In this document: positions 9,110 to 18,616 of the stretch, piece by piece
Layout of the letters: each line of letters opens with the position of its first letter
Position numbering within the stretch: position 1 is the first letter of the stretch
Source: Kitasatospora sp. MAP12-44
Lineage (GTDB): Bacteria > Actinomycetota > Actinomycetes > Streptomycetales > Streptomycetaceae
Assembly: GCF_029892095.1 (NCBI RefSeq)
Contig: NZ_JARZAE010000004.1
Location: forward strand, 6,820,001-6,884,000
Reading direction: 5' to 3'
DNA: 64,000 bases
Position numbers and translations under genes: made by a program
Notes under the pieces: model-generated
What the model saw: only the letters and a program-made list of their open reading frames with translations
Databases searched by the model: none
Told to the model about the DNA's origin: nothing

Positions 9110-9460
9110 ATGACCAGCCACGATGTGACGTCCCGGGTCGGGGCGCGTTCCCGGGAGCAGGTTGAGAGCGCGCTCGCGCGCCTGGAGTACATCGGCGACA
9201 CCCCCTTCGAGCCGTCCCGGTTCCACCGCGGTTCGCTGGACGGCTACCTGTGGGCACTGGGGCGCAGCTCGCTCGCCCCGGTGACCGACAGCCTGGCCAC
9301 CGGGCCGGAGGGCCCCTGCCCGGCGCAGCTCGGCGCCGAGCAGCAGGCCGCCCAGGTCCGCCAACTGGACCCGTCCGGTGATCAGGAGGCCCGCGACTAC
9401 GCGCGCGGCGTGCACGACGCGCTCGCCTGGGTCTCCGGGCGCAGCGACGTCCAGCCGTAG
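9110..9460 (+). CDS. Hypothetical protein, 116 aa
   Basis: I do not recognise this protein (MTSHDVTSRVGARSREQVES...). It is soluble and charged, with a single Cys, and shows coding-like third positions. The ATG at 9110 gives a complete frame ending 7 bp before the stop of the convergent S9 peptidase. It looks like a stand-alone gene; function is unknown. Confidence 0.55.
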   Translation: MTSHDVTSRVGARSREQVESALARLEYIGDTPFEPSRFHRGSLDGYLWALGRSSLAPVTDSLATGPEGPCPAQLGAEQQAAQVRQLDPSGDQEARDYARGVHDALAWVSGRSDVQP

Positions 9461-9467
9461 GACAACC

Positions 9468-11561
9468 TCAGGAGGCAGGCAGCGAGCGCTTCAGGAACTC
9501 CACCTGGTGGCCGAGCATGTTCTCCAGCAGCGAGCCGTCGGTGGGCGCGGCGTGGCTGACCCCGCTGAGCGGCAGCACCTCGTGCGGGCGGCCCGCCGCC
9601 AGCAGGGCGCTGGACAGTCGCAGGGTGTTCGCCGTGAAGACGTTGTCGTCCGCGAAGCCGTGCACCAGCAGCAGCGGCCGGGTCAGCCGTGCTGCCGCGA
9701 GCACCAGCGAGTGGCGGTCGTAGCGCTCGGGGTACTGGTCGGGGTGGCCGAGGAAGCGCTCGCGCCAGTGGGTGTCGTAGAGCCGGAAGTCGGTGCCGGG
9801 GGCGCCCGCGACGGCGGCGTGGAAGACCTCGGGGCGGAAGATCACCGCGGCGGCCGCGAGCGTGCCGCCGAAGGACCAGCCGCGGATGGCGACCCGGGAG
9901 AGGTCGAGCTCGGGGTGGCGGCGGGCGGCCTCATGCAGGGCGGCCACCTGGTCGTCCAGGACCGGGGGCAGGATGTCGCCGTGGATCTCGCGCTCCCAGC
10001 GCGGCCCGCGCCCGGGGGTGCCGGCGCCGTCGGTCACCAGGACCGCGAAGCCCTGCTCGGCGAACCACTGCGACTGGTAGGTCCAGCCGCCCTGGTCGGC
10101 GGTCACCTTCTGTACGGCCGGCCCGCCGTACGGGTCCAGCAGGACGGGCAGCGGGGCGTCGCCGGTCCGGTGCCAGGACGGCAGGAAGAGCATCGTGCGC
10201 AGCTCGCGCGGCCCGGCGCTGAACAGCGTGACCCGCAGGTCGAGCACCGGCCGCTCGGTGTGCGAGGCGATCTCGACGGCTGGGCGGCCCGGGCGCAGCA
10301 CGGTCACCCGGCTGCCGGGCCGGTCGAGCGAGCGCGCCGTGTGCACCAGGGTGCCGCCGCGCAGGACGCCGGTGTGCGTGCCGGGCTCGGTGCTGAGCGC
10401 GCGCAGGCCGTGGGCGGGGTGGTGGCTCCACAGGTGGGTCTCGGTGGGCTCCGCGGAGCCGGCGAACAGGACGGTGTCGCCGTCGGTGCCGAGGACGGCA
10501 TGCAGCTGGAGGCCGGGAGGGGTGACGGGGGCGCCGTCGACGGCGAGGCGCCGGGTGTCGCCCGCGTCGAGCGCGGTGAGCAGGGCGCCGGAGGCGGTGC
10601 GGGCGGGCAGGCCGTCGATCAGCTGCACCCAGTGCTCGTCGCGGCTCTCGTGCAGCAGCCGGGTCGAGCCGTCGGCGCCGTCGACGGCCAGCACCCGCAC
10701 GGTGCGCTGGTCGCGGCTCTGCACGGCGGCGAACGGGCCGTGCGCGTCCCAGCCGGCGGCGGCGACGTACTCGAAGGCCGCCCGGTCCCAGTCGACGGGC
10801 GTGCGGGAGCCGTCCAGCGCGGTGAGCCAGAGCGTGACCTCGGCGTTGGCGCCGCCCGCGGCGGGGTAGCGCATGGTGCGCGGCGGGCGGCCGGGATCGG
10901 CCGGATCGGCGAGGTGCCAGAGCGCCACCGGGCTGCTGTCGACCCGGGCGACCAGCAGCGCGGCGCCGTCGGGGGACCACCAGTAGCCGCGGTGGCGGCC
11001 CATCGACTCGGCCGCGACATGCTCGGCAAGGCCGAAGACGACCTCGGGGCCGTCCGGGGCGGCGAGCGCGCGGTCGCCGGTGCCGTCCGCCTCGATGACG
11101 CGCAGGGCGCCGTGGCTGACGTAGGCGATCCGGCGCCCGGTGGGGTCGGGGCGCGGGTCGACCACCGGGCTCTCGGCGGGCAGCCGGCGGGCCGCGCCGG
11201 TGGCGGTGTCGACGGTCCACAGGTTGCCGGAGAGCGCGAAGACGGCCAGCCCGGCCGCCGCGTCGGTGCTGTAGGCGACGATGCCGCCGGACTGCTCGCG
11301 GCTGCGCTCGCGCCGGGTGCGCTCCTGCTCGGAGAGCTGCTCGGCGGCGCCGCCCAGCAGCTCGGCCGGGTCGACCAGCAGCCGCTCGGCGCCGCCGGCG
11401 TCCGGATCCAGCGCCCACAGGCAGCCGAGCGGATCGTCACCGGCCCGGCTGCGCAGGAAGAGCACGGTCGAGCCGTCCGGGGCGACGGTGAAGTGGTCGG
11501 GCGCACCGAGAGTGAAGCGACGGGTGCGGGCGAGCTGCTGCGGCAACGTGATCGTCTGCAT
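9468..11561 (-). CDS. S9 family prolyl oligopeptidase / dipeptidyl peptidase IV-like
   Basis: A 697-residue serine peptidase with an N-terminal beta-propeller (about 1-430) and a C-terminal alpha/beta-hydrolase domain. The nucleophile is in GWSFGGT, the acid in HGFADDNVF, and the histidine in SGVSHAAP. The start is placed at 11561 (MQTITLPQQL) because AAGGTG precedes it at good spacing; an in-frame start 11 codons upstream has none. No signal peptide is seen, so it is probably cytoplasmic, trimming proline-containing peptides. It is a single-gene unit, convergent with the 116-aa gene. Confidence 0.92.
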   Translation of the reverse strand: MQTITLPQQLARTRRFTLGAPDHFTVAPDGSTVLFLRSRAGDDPLGCLWALDPDAGGAERLLVDPAELLGGAAEQLSEQERTRRERSREQSGGIVAYSTDAAAGLAVFALSGNLWTVDTATGAARRLPAESPVVDPRPDPTGRRIAYVSHGALRVIEADGTGDRALAAPDGPEVVFGLAEHVAAESMGRHRGYWWSPDGAALLVARVDSSPVALWHLADPADPGRPPRTMRYPAAGGANAEVTLWLTALDGSRTPVDWDRAAFEYVAAAGWDAHGPFAAVQSRDQRTVRVLAVDGADGSTRLLHESRDEHWVQLIDGLPARTASGALLTALDAGDTRRLAVDGAPVTPPGLQLHAVLGTDGDTVLFAGSAEPTETHLWSHHPAHGLRALSTEPGTHTGVLRGGTLVHTARSLDRPGSRVTVLRPGRPAVEIASHTERPVLDLRVTLFSAGPRELRTMLFLPSWHRTGDAPLPVLLDPYGGPAVQKVTADQGGWTYQSQWFAEQGFAVLVTDGAGTPGRGPRWEREIHGDILPPVLDDQVAALHEAARRHPELDLSRVAIRGWSFGGTLAAAAVIFRPEVFHAAVAGAPGTDFRLYDTHWRERFLGHPDQYPERYDRHSLVLAAARLTRPLLLVHGFADDNVFTANTLRLSSALLAAGRPHEVLPLSGVSHAAPTDGSLLENMLGHQVEFLKRSLPAS

Positions 11562-11808
11562 GGCTGACACCTTGTCATTCGCTGGTCGGCGCACCGCTGG
11601 CGGGTTCGATCAACCGGGCGCGCAGGAGTTCTGCGGGTCGGTCCTAAGTACGAAAAGGTGACCGGAAGGGTGGCAATCTGGCGGTCCGGGGTGCGGCGGG
11701 GCTCCGTCAGGGCCAGGCTGGGCACATGGGCGGAGTCGAGCGGGCGCACAGGGTGACCGATCCCGGATCCGCCCGGGACCCTGGAGACCTTCCTCTGGAG
11801 CTGATCCG

Positions 11809-12102
11809 ATGACCGCAGATCTGACGTTCCACCAGCTCACCGCTGCTCGACCGCCGATTCCCATCGACTACCACCCGATCGAGGGCCCCGCCCAGCAGTT
11901 GCTGGTCACCGGCGAGCAGTTGCACGCCAACGCCTGCCTGCACTGCGGCAGTGACGAGCAGCAGCTGCTCACCGCCGGGCACGCGTACACCCACGCGGGC
12001 GGGCTGGCCTGGGTGGTGGTGGCGTGCGCCGCGCACCTCGCCCGCGGCTACGAGCACGCCGGGCGCGAGCAGGCCGACGTACCGCCCGCGACCACGGCGT
12101 GA
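11809..12102 (+). CDS. Small Cys/His protein, 97 aa
   Basis: Hypothetical protein of 97 residues (MTADLTFHQL...). A CLHCG pair near residues 43-47 and a later CAAHLARG suggest a small zinc-binding site of the CxxC...CxxH type. Similar short proteins with a CxHCG knuckle occur in streptomycetes, but I cannot name a function. It ends 75 bp before the convergent argS stop, with a 10-bp stem hairpin in between. Confidence 0.6.
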   Translation: MTADLTFHQLTAARPPIPIDYHPIEGPAQQLLVTGEQLHANACLHCGSDEQQLLTAGHAYTHAGGLAWVVVACAAHLARGYEHAGREQADVPPATTA

Positions 12103-12109
12103 GAGCCGA

Positions 12110-12149
12110 CCCGGCCGGCCGCTCGGTGGGGAGCGGGATGCCGGCCGGG
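12110..12149. terminator. Hairpin between convergent genes
   Basis: CCCGGCCGGC at 12110-12119 pairs perfectly with GCCGGCCGGG at 12140-12149 across a 20-nt loop, between the 97-aa gene and argS. It is probably a bidirectional terminator. Confidence 0.65.
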
Positions 12150-12177
12150 CAGGCGGCTCCACAGCGCGTCAGCTGCG

Positions 12178-13923
12178 TCAGAGCTGTTCGGGGGCGGCCA
12201 TCCCCAGCAGGCCCAGGCCCAGCGCGAGGGTCCGGGCGGTGAGCCGGCAGAGCAGCAGCCGGTTCTCCCGGGTCGCCGTATCGGGGGCCTTGAGCACGGG
12301 CGCCTGTTCGTAGAAGGCGCTGAACGAGACGGCCAGTTGGTACAGATAGGTGCAGAGCCGGTGCGGCTCCCGGCTTTCCGCGACGGCTGCCAGTGCCGCC
12401 TCGCACTCGTCCAGCAGCAGCGCCAGCGCCCGCTCGGCGGGCAGCAGCGCGACCTCGGGGTGGGCGCGGCCGATGGAGTCGGCGGGTGCCTTGCGCAGGA
12501 TCGAGTGGATCCGGGCGTGCGCGTACTGCAGGTAGACCCCGGTGTCCCCGGTGAGCGAGACCATCCGCGCGATGTCGAAGGCGTAGTCCCTGGTCCGGGC
12601 GTTGGAGAGGTCCGCGTACTTGAGCGCCCCGATGCCCACCTGGGCCGCCCGCTCGGCCAGTTGCTCCGGTGCCAGCTCCGGGTTCTTCTCCGCGATCACG
12701 GCCGAGGCCCGCTCGACCGCCTCGTCCAGCAGCTCCACCAGCCGGACGGTGTCGCCCGACCGGGTCTTGAACGGCCGGCCGTCGGTGCCCAGCACCATGC
12801 CGAAGGGCACGTGGGCGGCCGTCACCTCGGGCGGCAGCCAGCCCGCCCGGCGCGCGGTGTCGAAGACCATCCGGAAGTGCAGCGCCTGCCGGGCGTCCAC
12901 CACGTACAGCAGCCGGTCGGCGCCGAGGTCGGCGACCCGCTCCCGGATCGCGGCCAGGTCGGTGGTGGCGTAGCCGTAGCCGCCGTCGCTCTTCTGGACG
13001 ATCAGCGGCACCGGCTCGCCGTCCGGGTTCAGGATGCCGTCGAAGAAGACGCAGAGCGCGCCCTGCGAGCGCACCGCGACCCCGGACTCCTCCAACTCGG
13101 CGCAGATGGAAGCCAGCTGGGGGTTGTAGTGGCTCTCGCCGACCGCGTCGGCGTCCTCGAGCAGGACGTCGAGCCGCTGGTAGACGGTGGCGAAGTAGCG
13201 CTTGGACTCGTCCACGATCCGCTGCCAGGACGCCACCGTGGCCGGGTCGCCGGCCTGCAGGTCGACCACCCGCCGCCGGGCCCGCTCGGCGAAGTCCGGG
13301 TCGGCGTCGAAGTGCGCCCGGGAGGTCTTGTAGAGGGCGTCGAGGCTGGAGACGTCGTCCCCGCTCTGGCCGAACTCGTCCCGGTACTGGATCAGCATGC
13401 CGAACTGGGTTCCCCAGTCGCCGAGATGGTTGCGCCGGACCACCTGTTCGCCGCCGAAGGAGAGGATCCGGGCCAGCGCGTCACCGATCACGGTGGAGCG
13501 CAGATGGCCGACGTGCATCTCCTTGGCGATGTTCGGCTGGCTGTAGTCGAGCACCGTGACGCCGGTGCCGGGCAGCGGGCCGATGCCGAGCCGGTCGTCC
13601 GCGAGCCGGGCCTCGACCTGGGCGAGCAGCGCGGCGTCGGTGAGGGTCAGGTTGAGGAAGCCGGGGCCGGAGACCTCCCAGGCGGCCAGCACCCCGAGGC
13701 CGGCCGGCCGGGCGGCGCTCAGCTGGGCGGCGACCCGGTCGGCCAGTGCGCGCGGGTTGGCCTTCAGGGCCTTGGCCGTGGCGAGCAGGCCGTTGGCCTG
13801 GAAGTCCGCTCGGTCGCTGCGACGCAGCTGCGGGTCGCAGTCCGGAGCGTCGGGCAGTGCGACGCCGATGGCCTGCTGGAGGCCGGCGTGCACGGTGGCA
13901 GCGAGGGAGGGGACCGAGCTCAT
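12178..13923 (-). CDS. argS: Arginyl-tRNA synthetase
   Basis: A 581-residue class I synthetase that charges tRNA-Arg. The N-terminal Add-1 domain (1-115) carries the conserved RRSDRADFQANGLL. The HIGH-type motif is HVGH at 137-140 within KEMHVGHLRSTVIGDALAR, followed by NHLGDWGTQFGMLI. A canonical KMSKS is replaced by the ArgRS-type FKTRSG, and the C-terminal DALR helical domain is complete. The start ATG at 13923 overlaps the stop of the upstream FAD monooxygenase by 4 bp (ATGA), so translation is coupled. Whether this is the only argS of the genome or a second copy cannot be told from the window. Confidence 0.95.
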   Translation of the reverse strand: MSSVPSLAATVHAGLQQAIGVALPDAPDCDPQLRRSDRADFQANGLLATAKALKANPRALADRVAAQLSAARPAGLGVLAAWEVSGPGFLNLTLTDAALLAQVEARLADDRLGIGPLPGTGVTVLDYSQPNIAKEMHVGHLRSTVIGDALARILSFGGEQVVRRNHLGDWGTQFGMLIQYRDEFGQSGDDVSSLDALYKTSRAHFDADPDFAERARRRVVDLQAGDPATVASWQRIVDESKRYFATVYQRLDVLLEDADAVGESHYNPQLASICAELEESGVAVRSQGALCVFFDGILNPDGEPVPLIVQKSDGGYGYATTDLAAIRERVADLGADRLLYVVDARQALHFRMVFDTARRAGWLPPEVTAAHVPFGMVLGTDGRPFKTRSGDTVRLVELLDEAVERASAVIAEKNPELAPEQLAERAAQVGIGALKYADLSNARTRDYAFDIARMVSLTGDTGVYLQYAHARIHSILRKAPADSIGRAHPEVALLPAERALALLLDECEAALAAVAESREPHRLCTYLYQLAVSFSAFYEQAPVLKAPDTATRENRLLLCRLTARTLALGLGLLGMAAPEQL

Positions 13924-15383
13924 GAAGGGCAGCCGTTCTGTGCGGAGTCTGCGAAGTCGGGCCAGTCTGCTGGATCGGTGAGGACCGTGTCGCGGTAATT
14001 TCCAGTGGTCAACCGCTCCCAGAGCTCGCGGCTCGGGCTGTCCTGCGGGGGTGTGAAGCCGGGGTTCGCCTCGATCCAGCGGGCCACCCGCTCCTGGACC
14101 TCGGGTGCCCCGTAGGCCTGTGCGGGCGTCAGCAGCAGGTGCCTGGCCTGGGCGCGGGCGCGCATCACCAGTGGGTCCTCCAGGGCACACCACGGCAGCG
14201 CGGCCGCGATCGGGTCGGCGCCTGGGCGTGGGCCGGGCTCGCGGCCCGCGAGCTGGTCGCGCAGGCTGCGGTCGGCCACCACCTGGCGGTCGAACCAGGG
14301 CTTGAGGGTGTCCACCGCCCAGCGGTGGTAGTCGGTCTCCAGGTCGGTGCCGCCCGGCTGATCCACGTGGTGGGCCAGCCACTGGGCGGCCCAGAGGGTG
14401 AGCGGCAGGCCCTGGCCGTGCGTCGGGTTGGTGTGCACCATCGTGTCACCGATCCCGATCAGCCCGGTGGCCAGCGGGCCGTCCGCGTCCACCAGGGACG
14501 TCCAGCGGTTCTCCAGGCCGGCCATCGCGCGCACCGGGCCGATCGGGTCGTGCGGCAGCGCCAGCCAGTGCGCACAGCCGGCGAAGGTCCGGGCCACCGC
14601 CTCGAAGACCGCCGGATCGCGCAGCGCGCCTCGGGTGGGGTCGGCGGTGGAGAGTGTCAGGGCGACCGCGAAGACGCGGTTGTCGCTGGGGAACACCCCG
14701 CCGGTCGCGAACGCGGCGGCCGCTCCGCCGGGCACCCGGCCGGGATCCTCCGGCGCCTGCGGCCGCAGCCGGTACCAGCGGCAGAAGTACCCGATGCCGA
14801 TCCGGTGGCTCTCCACCAGCGGCGCCCGGCCCGCCAGTTCGGCGATCCAGCCGGGGACGGGCGAGCGTCGGCCGCCGGCGTCGACCACCAGCTCGGCGCC
14901 GAACACCCCGGCGCTGCTGCGCACACCCGTGACGCGCTTGCCGCCGTCGGTCAACAGGCCTGTGACTGCTATACCTTGATGGATTGTCACTTCTGGCTGC
15001 TGTTCGGCTGCTTCACGCAGCGCCGCCTCCAGCACGATCCGCCGGGCCTTGACCCGGACCAGCTGCTCGTCCCCGGGCCGGTACGGAGGATGCTCGTCGA
15101 ACCAGTCGAACTCGTGCTGCTCCCGGGCTCCCAGACGCAGCATCGCGTCATACACGTCGGGCGCCTCGGCCAGCAGCACGGTGCGTACGGGGGCGTTCAG
15201 CACGTGCGGCTGGACGGCCTGCGGGACGCCGGGGCGCTGCCAGTCGAGGAAGTCCCGGTCGAGATCGGCGCGGGCGCGGCGGATCTCCCTTTCCAGGACG
15301 GTCACTTGGTGTCCGCGGCGGCCCAGGAAGAGTGCGGCGGAGAGTCCGCCGATCCCGCCGCCCAGCACGGTGATGTGCACCAT
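13920..15383 (-). CDS. FAD-dependent monooxygenase/oxidoreductase
   Basis: A 487-residue flavoprotein of the aromatic hydroxylase/geranylgeranyl reductase-like fold. The ADP-binding motif is at the N-terminus (GGGIGGLSAALFLGRRGHQV). The second FAD motif, GIGDTMVHTNPTHGQGLPL, lies near residues 310-330 and is the family's GD motif. No signal peptide or membrane segment is present. It shares an ATGA junction with argS downstream, implying one transcript. The pairing with a tRNA synthetase is unusual for housekeeping genes. Substrate unknown. Confidence 0.85.
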   Translation of the reverse strand: MVHITVLGGGIGGLSAALFLGRRGHQVTVLEREIRRARADLDRDFLDWQRPGVPQAVQPHVLNAPVRTVLLAEAPDVYDAMLRLGAREQHEFDWFDEHPPYRPGDEQLVRVKARRIVLEAALREAAEQQPEVTIHQGIAVTGLLTDGGKRVTGVRSSAGVFGAELVVDAGGRRSPVPGWIAELAGRAPLVESHRIGIGYFCRWYRLRPQAPEDPGRVPGGAAAAFATGGVFPSDNRVFAVALTLSTADPTRGALRDPAVFEAVARTFAGCAHWLALPHDPIGPVRAMAGLENRWTSLVDADGPLATGLIGIGDTMVHTNPTHGQGLPLTLWAAQWLAHHVDQPGGTDLETDYHRWAVDTLKPWFDRQVVADRSLRDQLAGREPGPRPGADPIAAALPWCALEDPLVMRARAQARHLLLTPAQAYGAPEVQERVARWIEANPGFTPPQDSPSRELWERLTTGNYRDTVLTDPADWPDFADSAQNGCPS

Positions 15384-15454
15384 CAGGTTCCCCTTGCTCT
15401 CGGTGCGCTTTCACCGTAGCAAGGGTGATCAACTGGCCGGGCGGCGGGTCGGGG

Positions 15455-16426
15455 TCAGGCGGGGGCGCCGAAGTCCTGGGTCCACCACGGGCCGCCGGGG
15501 CCCAGGTGCACGCCGACGCCCAGTTCCTTGAAGGCGCAGTTCAGGATGTTCGCCCGGTGGCCGGGGCTGTTCATCCAACTGTCCATCACCGAGGCCGGGG
15601 TGGGCTGTCCCATCGCGATGTTCTCGCCCCAGGTGCTCCACTGGTAGCCGGTCGCGTCGATGCGCTGCTGCGGACCGGCGCCGTCCGGGTTGGTGTGGTC
15701 GAAGAAGTTGCGGGCCGCCATGTCGTCGGACTGTCCCTGCGCGGCCTGCTGGAGCTTGGCGTTGGCGGTCACCGGGCCGCAACCGTTCTGCGCGCGCTGG
15801 ATGTTGACCAGGGCGAGCACCTGCTGCGCGTAGTCGCCCGAGGGGGTCGCGGTGGGGGTGGGCGAGGGATGCGCCGAGGTGCTGGCATGCACCGGTGGCG
15901 GCGCCAGCACCGGCGCCGGCGCGGACGTGGCGGGCGAGGCGGTGGGGGTGTGAGCCGCGGTGGGGGTGGTGACGGGGGAGGCGCCGGGCGCGTGCGGCAC
16001 CGGGGTGGTCGCGCTGGGGGAGGCAACGCCGGGTGGCGCGGTCGGCGCCCCCGCCGGCAGCTGCGCGGCCAGGGTGTCGGGCTGCGCTGCCGCCGCGCCG
16101 CTCGCGTCGACCGGCGTGGCCTGCCCGGGGGAGAGGCTGTTCCAGGTCACCCCGGCGGCGGTCAGCGCCGCCAGCACGCCGAGCGCGACCGCGGTGCGGC
16201 GCCGTCCGCCCGTGCCGCCGCGCCTGCGCCGTCCGCCCGCCGGCCGACGGCGGGAACCGCCGCCCGCGCGGTGCCCGGCGGCCCGCGAACGCGGCGCGGG
16301 GGAGCCGTGGGCCGTGGTCGGCGGAGCCTCCAGCGTGTGCACCAGCGGCAGCTGGCCCACGTTCGGCTGCTCCCCGTCGCCGGTCTGTGCCCTGCTCGCC
16401 CCTGCGCGGTTACTGTGCGTGCCCAC
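15455..16426 (-). CDS. Membrane-anchored or secreted CAP/SCP domain protein
   Basis: About 323 residues, starting at GTG 16426, which is preceded by GGAGAAGGTGG at 7-bp spacing; an in-frame ATG 12 codons upstream lacks a site. A basic Arg/Gly-rich cytoplasmic segment is followed by one membrane helix (AVALGVLAALTAAGVTW) and a long Pro/Thr/Ala-rich stalk. The C-terminal CAP domain (about 195-323) has the family residues of LVNIQRAQNGCGP, HTNPDG, ENIAMG and SPGHRANILN. Actinomycete CAP proteins are extracytoplasmic; their activity is largely unknown. Signal-anchor topology is inferred. Confidence 0.88.
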   Translation of the reverse strand: MGTHSNRAGASRAQTGDGEQPNVGQLPLVHTLEAPPTTAHGSPAPRSRAAGHRAGGGSRRRPAGGRRRRGGTGGRRRTAVALGVLAALTAAGVTWNSLSPGQATPVDASGAAAAQPDTLAAQLPAGAPTAPPGVASPSATTPVPHAPGASPVTTPTAAHTPTASPATSAPAPVLAPPPVHASTSAHPSPTPTATPSGDYAQQVLALVNIQRAQNGCGPVTANAKLQQAAQGQSDDMAARNFFDHTNPDGAGPQQRIDATGYQWSTWGENIAMGQPTPASVMDSWMNSPGHRANILNCAFKELGVGVHLGPGGPWWTQDFGAPA

Positions 16427-16508
16427 CCGTGTTCCACCTTCTCCGTCAGCCGGCCTGTCCACCCTGGGAGATCCGTGGCGGTGGGGTCGATAACAGAAAA
16501 TCCGAAAA

Positions 16509-17912
16509 CTAATCGGTGGGCGGCCGGGGGACCGGGAGGCGGGCGACCAGGCGGGCGCCGCGCGGGGCGTCCTGGGCGCGCAGCGTGCCGCCGTGGTGGG
16601 AGGCCAGGTCGCGGGCGATGGCCAGGCCCAGGCCCGCGCCGCCGTGGTCGCGGCTGCGCGAGTCGTCGAGCCGGGCGAACCGCTCGAAGACCCGCTCGCG
16701 GTCGGCCGCCGGGATGCCGGGCCCGTCGTCGGTGACCTCCAGGACGGCGCCCGGGCCCGCCGGTCCGTCCGGCTCGACCAGCAGGGAGACCGCGACCTGC
16801 TGCTCGGCGAAGCGCTGCGCGTTGTCCAGCAGGTTGGTCACCAGGCGGGTGAGCAGCAGCCGGTTGCCGTCCAGCGCGATCCCCGGCGCCAGCTCCAGTG
16901 CCACCGGGACGCGGTCGCCGCGCCGCGACTCGACGGCCTCGCGCACCAGGTCGCCGAGGTCCACCCGCTGGGCGGAGACCGGCCCCGCGGCGTCCATCCT
17001 GGCCAGCAGCAGCAGGTCGGCGGCGAGCTGCTCAAGGCGGGCGGTGTCCTCCAGGGCGCCGCTGATCAACTCGCGGCGCAGCTCCGGGTCGGCCACCGCC
17101 TGCGCCACCTCCAGCTGGGTGCGCAGCACGGCGATCGGGCTGCGCAGCTCGTGCGAGGCGTCGGCGATGAACTGGCGCTGGCGCACCCCGGAGGACTCCA
17201 GGCGGTCCAGGGTGTCGTTCATGGTGCTGGCCAGCCGGGCGATCTCGTCTTGGGTGGGCGGCACCGGGACCCTGCGGTGCAGGTCGCGGTCGCTGATCGC
17301 GGCGACCTCGGCGCGGATCGCCTCCACCGGCCGCAGCGCCCGGCCGGTGACCCACCAGGTGACCGCGCCCACGGTGAGCAGCAGCAGCGGCACGCCGACC
17401 GCGAGCGCCGCCGTGGTGGTGGCGTCGGCCGCGTCGGCGTCCCGCAGCGAGGTGCCCGCGTAGACGGTGACCAGGCCGTTCGGGGTCTCGGTGGTGACCT
17501 GGACGACGCGTTGGCGGTGCTCCTCGCCCATCCGCGTGACGTCCCAGGTGTTGCGCACGGTGCCCGGGGTGGTGGGGCGCTGGCTGGAGATGGCCGGTTT
17601 GCCGCTGAGGTTCTGGCTGGAGGTGAGGACCTTGCCTGTGGCGTTCACCACTTGAAGGAAGTCCGCGCCGTGGGTCGGCTGGAGCAGCGGGTCGAGGCGG
17701 CCGGCGATGGCCAGCTGCGCGACGGTGTCGGCCTGGTGCTCGGCGTCGGTCTCGGCGTTCTGCAGGAGGTTGGCGTCCAGCAGCCCGACCAGCGCGTACG
17801 AGGAGGCGGCCAGCGCGACGGCGACCACCGAGCAGGCGCCCAGGGTCGCCCGGGCCCGTACGGTCATCGGTCGCAGCTTGCGTCTGCGCCGCGGCGGCTG
17901 CTGCTCAGCCAC
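16509..17912 (-). CDS. Sensor histidine kinase of OmpR-type pair
   Basis: A 467-residue membrane kinase. Membrane segments lie near 27-49 and 172-190, flanking an extracytoplasmic sensor region. A HAMP domain (about 190-245) precedes the H-box DASHELRSPIAVLRTQLE. The catalytic domain has the N-box RLVTNLLDNAQRFA, the G1 box DDGPGIP and the G2 box HGGAGLGLAIA. The start at 17912 overlaps the end of the response-regulator gene by 8 bp, so the two are translated together. The signal is unknown; neighbours suggest an envelope role. Confidence 0.94.
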   Translation of the reverse strand: MAEQQPPRRRRKLRPMTVRARATLGACSVVAVALAASSYALVGLLDANLLQNAETDAEHQADTVAQLAIAGRLDPLLQPTHGADFLQVVNATGKVLTSSQNLSGKPAISSQRPTTPGTVRNTWDVTRMGEEHRQRVVQVTTETPNGLVTVYAGTSLRDADAADATTTAALAVGVPLLLLTVGAVTWWVTGRALRPVEAIRAEVAAISDRDLHRRVPVPPTQDEIARLASTMNDTLDRLESSGVRQRQFIADASHELRSPIAVLRTQLEVAQAVADPELRRELISGALEDTARLEQLAADLLLLARMDAAGPVSAQRVDLGDLVREAVESRRGDRVPVALELAPGIALDGNRLLLTRLVTNLLDNAQRFAEQQVAVSLLVEPDGPAGPGAVLEVTDDGPGIPAADRERVFERFARLDDSRSRDHGGAGLGLAIARDLASHHGGTLRAQDAPRGARLVARLPVPRPPTD

Positions 17913-18582
17913 CGTCGGTCGCCAGCCGGTAGCCGGCGCCCCGGACGGTCTCCAGCGCGGACCGGCCGAACGGCGCGTCGATCTTCCGCCGCACCGCGCT
18001 GACGTGCACCTCCACCACGTTGGGGTCGCCCTCGAAGGCGGTGTCCCAGACCTGCTCCAGGATCTCCCGCTTGGGCACCACCTCGCCGGCCCGCCGGGCC
18101 AGGTGCTCCAGCACCGCGAACTCGCGCGCGGTGAGCCGTATCTCGGTGCCGCCGCGGCTGCAGGAGTGCCGGGCGGGGTCGATCCGCAGGTCGCCGAACT
18201 CCAGGTTCTGCGGCCGGCGGCGGCCGGTGCGCCGGGCCAGTGCGCGCAGCCGGGCCAGCAGGACCACGTAGGAGAAGGGCTTGGAGAGGAAGTCGTCGGC
18301 GCCGGTGTCCAGGGCCTCGGCCTCGTCGTACTCGCCGTCCTTGGCGGTGAGCATCAGGATGCCCGCCTCGCTGCCGGCCGCCCGCAGTCGTGCGCAGACC
18401 CGGTAGCCGTTGATGCCCGGCAGCATGATGTCCAGCAGGATCACGTCGTAGTCGTGCTCGCCCGCCATCCACAGACCTTGCGGGCCGTCGTGGGCCACAT
18501 CCACCGAGATTCCCTCGGCCTGCAGACCCCGCTGCAGAGCGGCGGCCAGCCGCCGCTCGTCCTCGACCACCAATACGCGCAT
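17905..18582 (-). CDS. OmpR/PhoB-family response regulator
   Basis: A 225-residue regulator starting at ATG 18582 (MRVLVVEDE). The receiver domain has the acidic pair ED, the phosphoacceptor Asp in ILLDIMLPG, the Thr in MLTAKD and the Lys in LSKPFSY. The C-terminal winged-helix (about 130-222) has the TAREFAVLEHLARR and EVHVSAVRRKI signature elements. It is the first gene of a two-gene operon with its kinase. The 371-bp divergent upstream region carries CTGAAG repeats spaced by one helical turn, consistent with autoregulation. Confidence 0.94.
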   Translation of the reverse strand: MRVLVVEDERRLAAALQRGLQAEGISVDVAHDGPQGLWMAGEHDYDVILLDIMLPGINGYRVCARLRAAGSEAGILMLTAKDGEYDEAEALDTGADDFLSKPFSYVVLLARLRALARRTGRRRPQNLEFGDLRIDPARHSCSRGGTEIRLTAREFAVLEHLARRAGEVVPKREILEQVWDTAFEGDPNVVEVHVSAVRRKIDAPFGRSALETVRGAGYRLATDGG

Positions 18583-18616
18583 GTCGACAAGGATCGCAGG
18601 CGTTGCGGCGAGTTGG

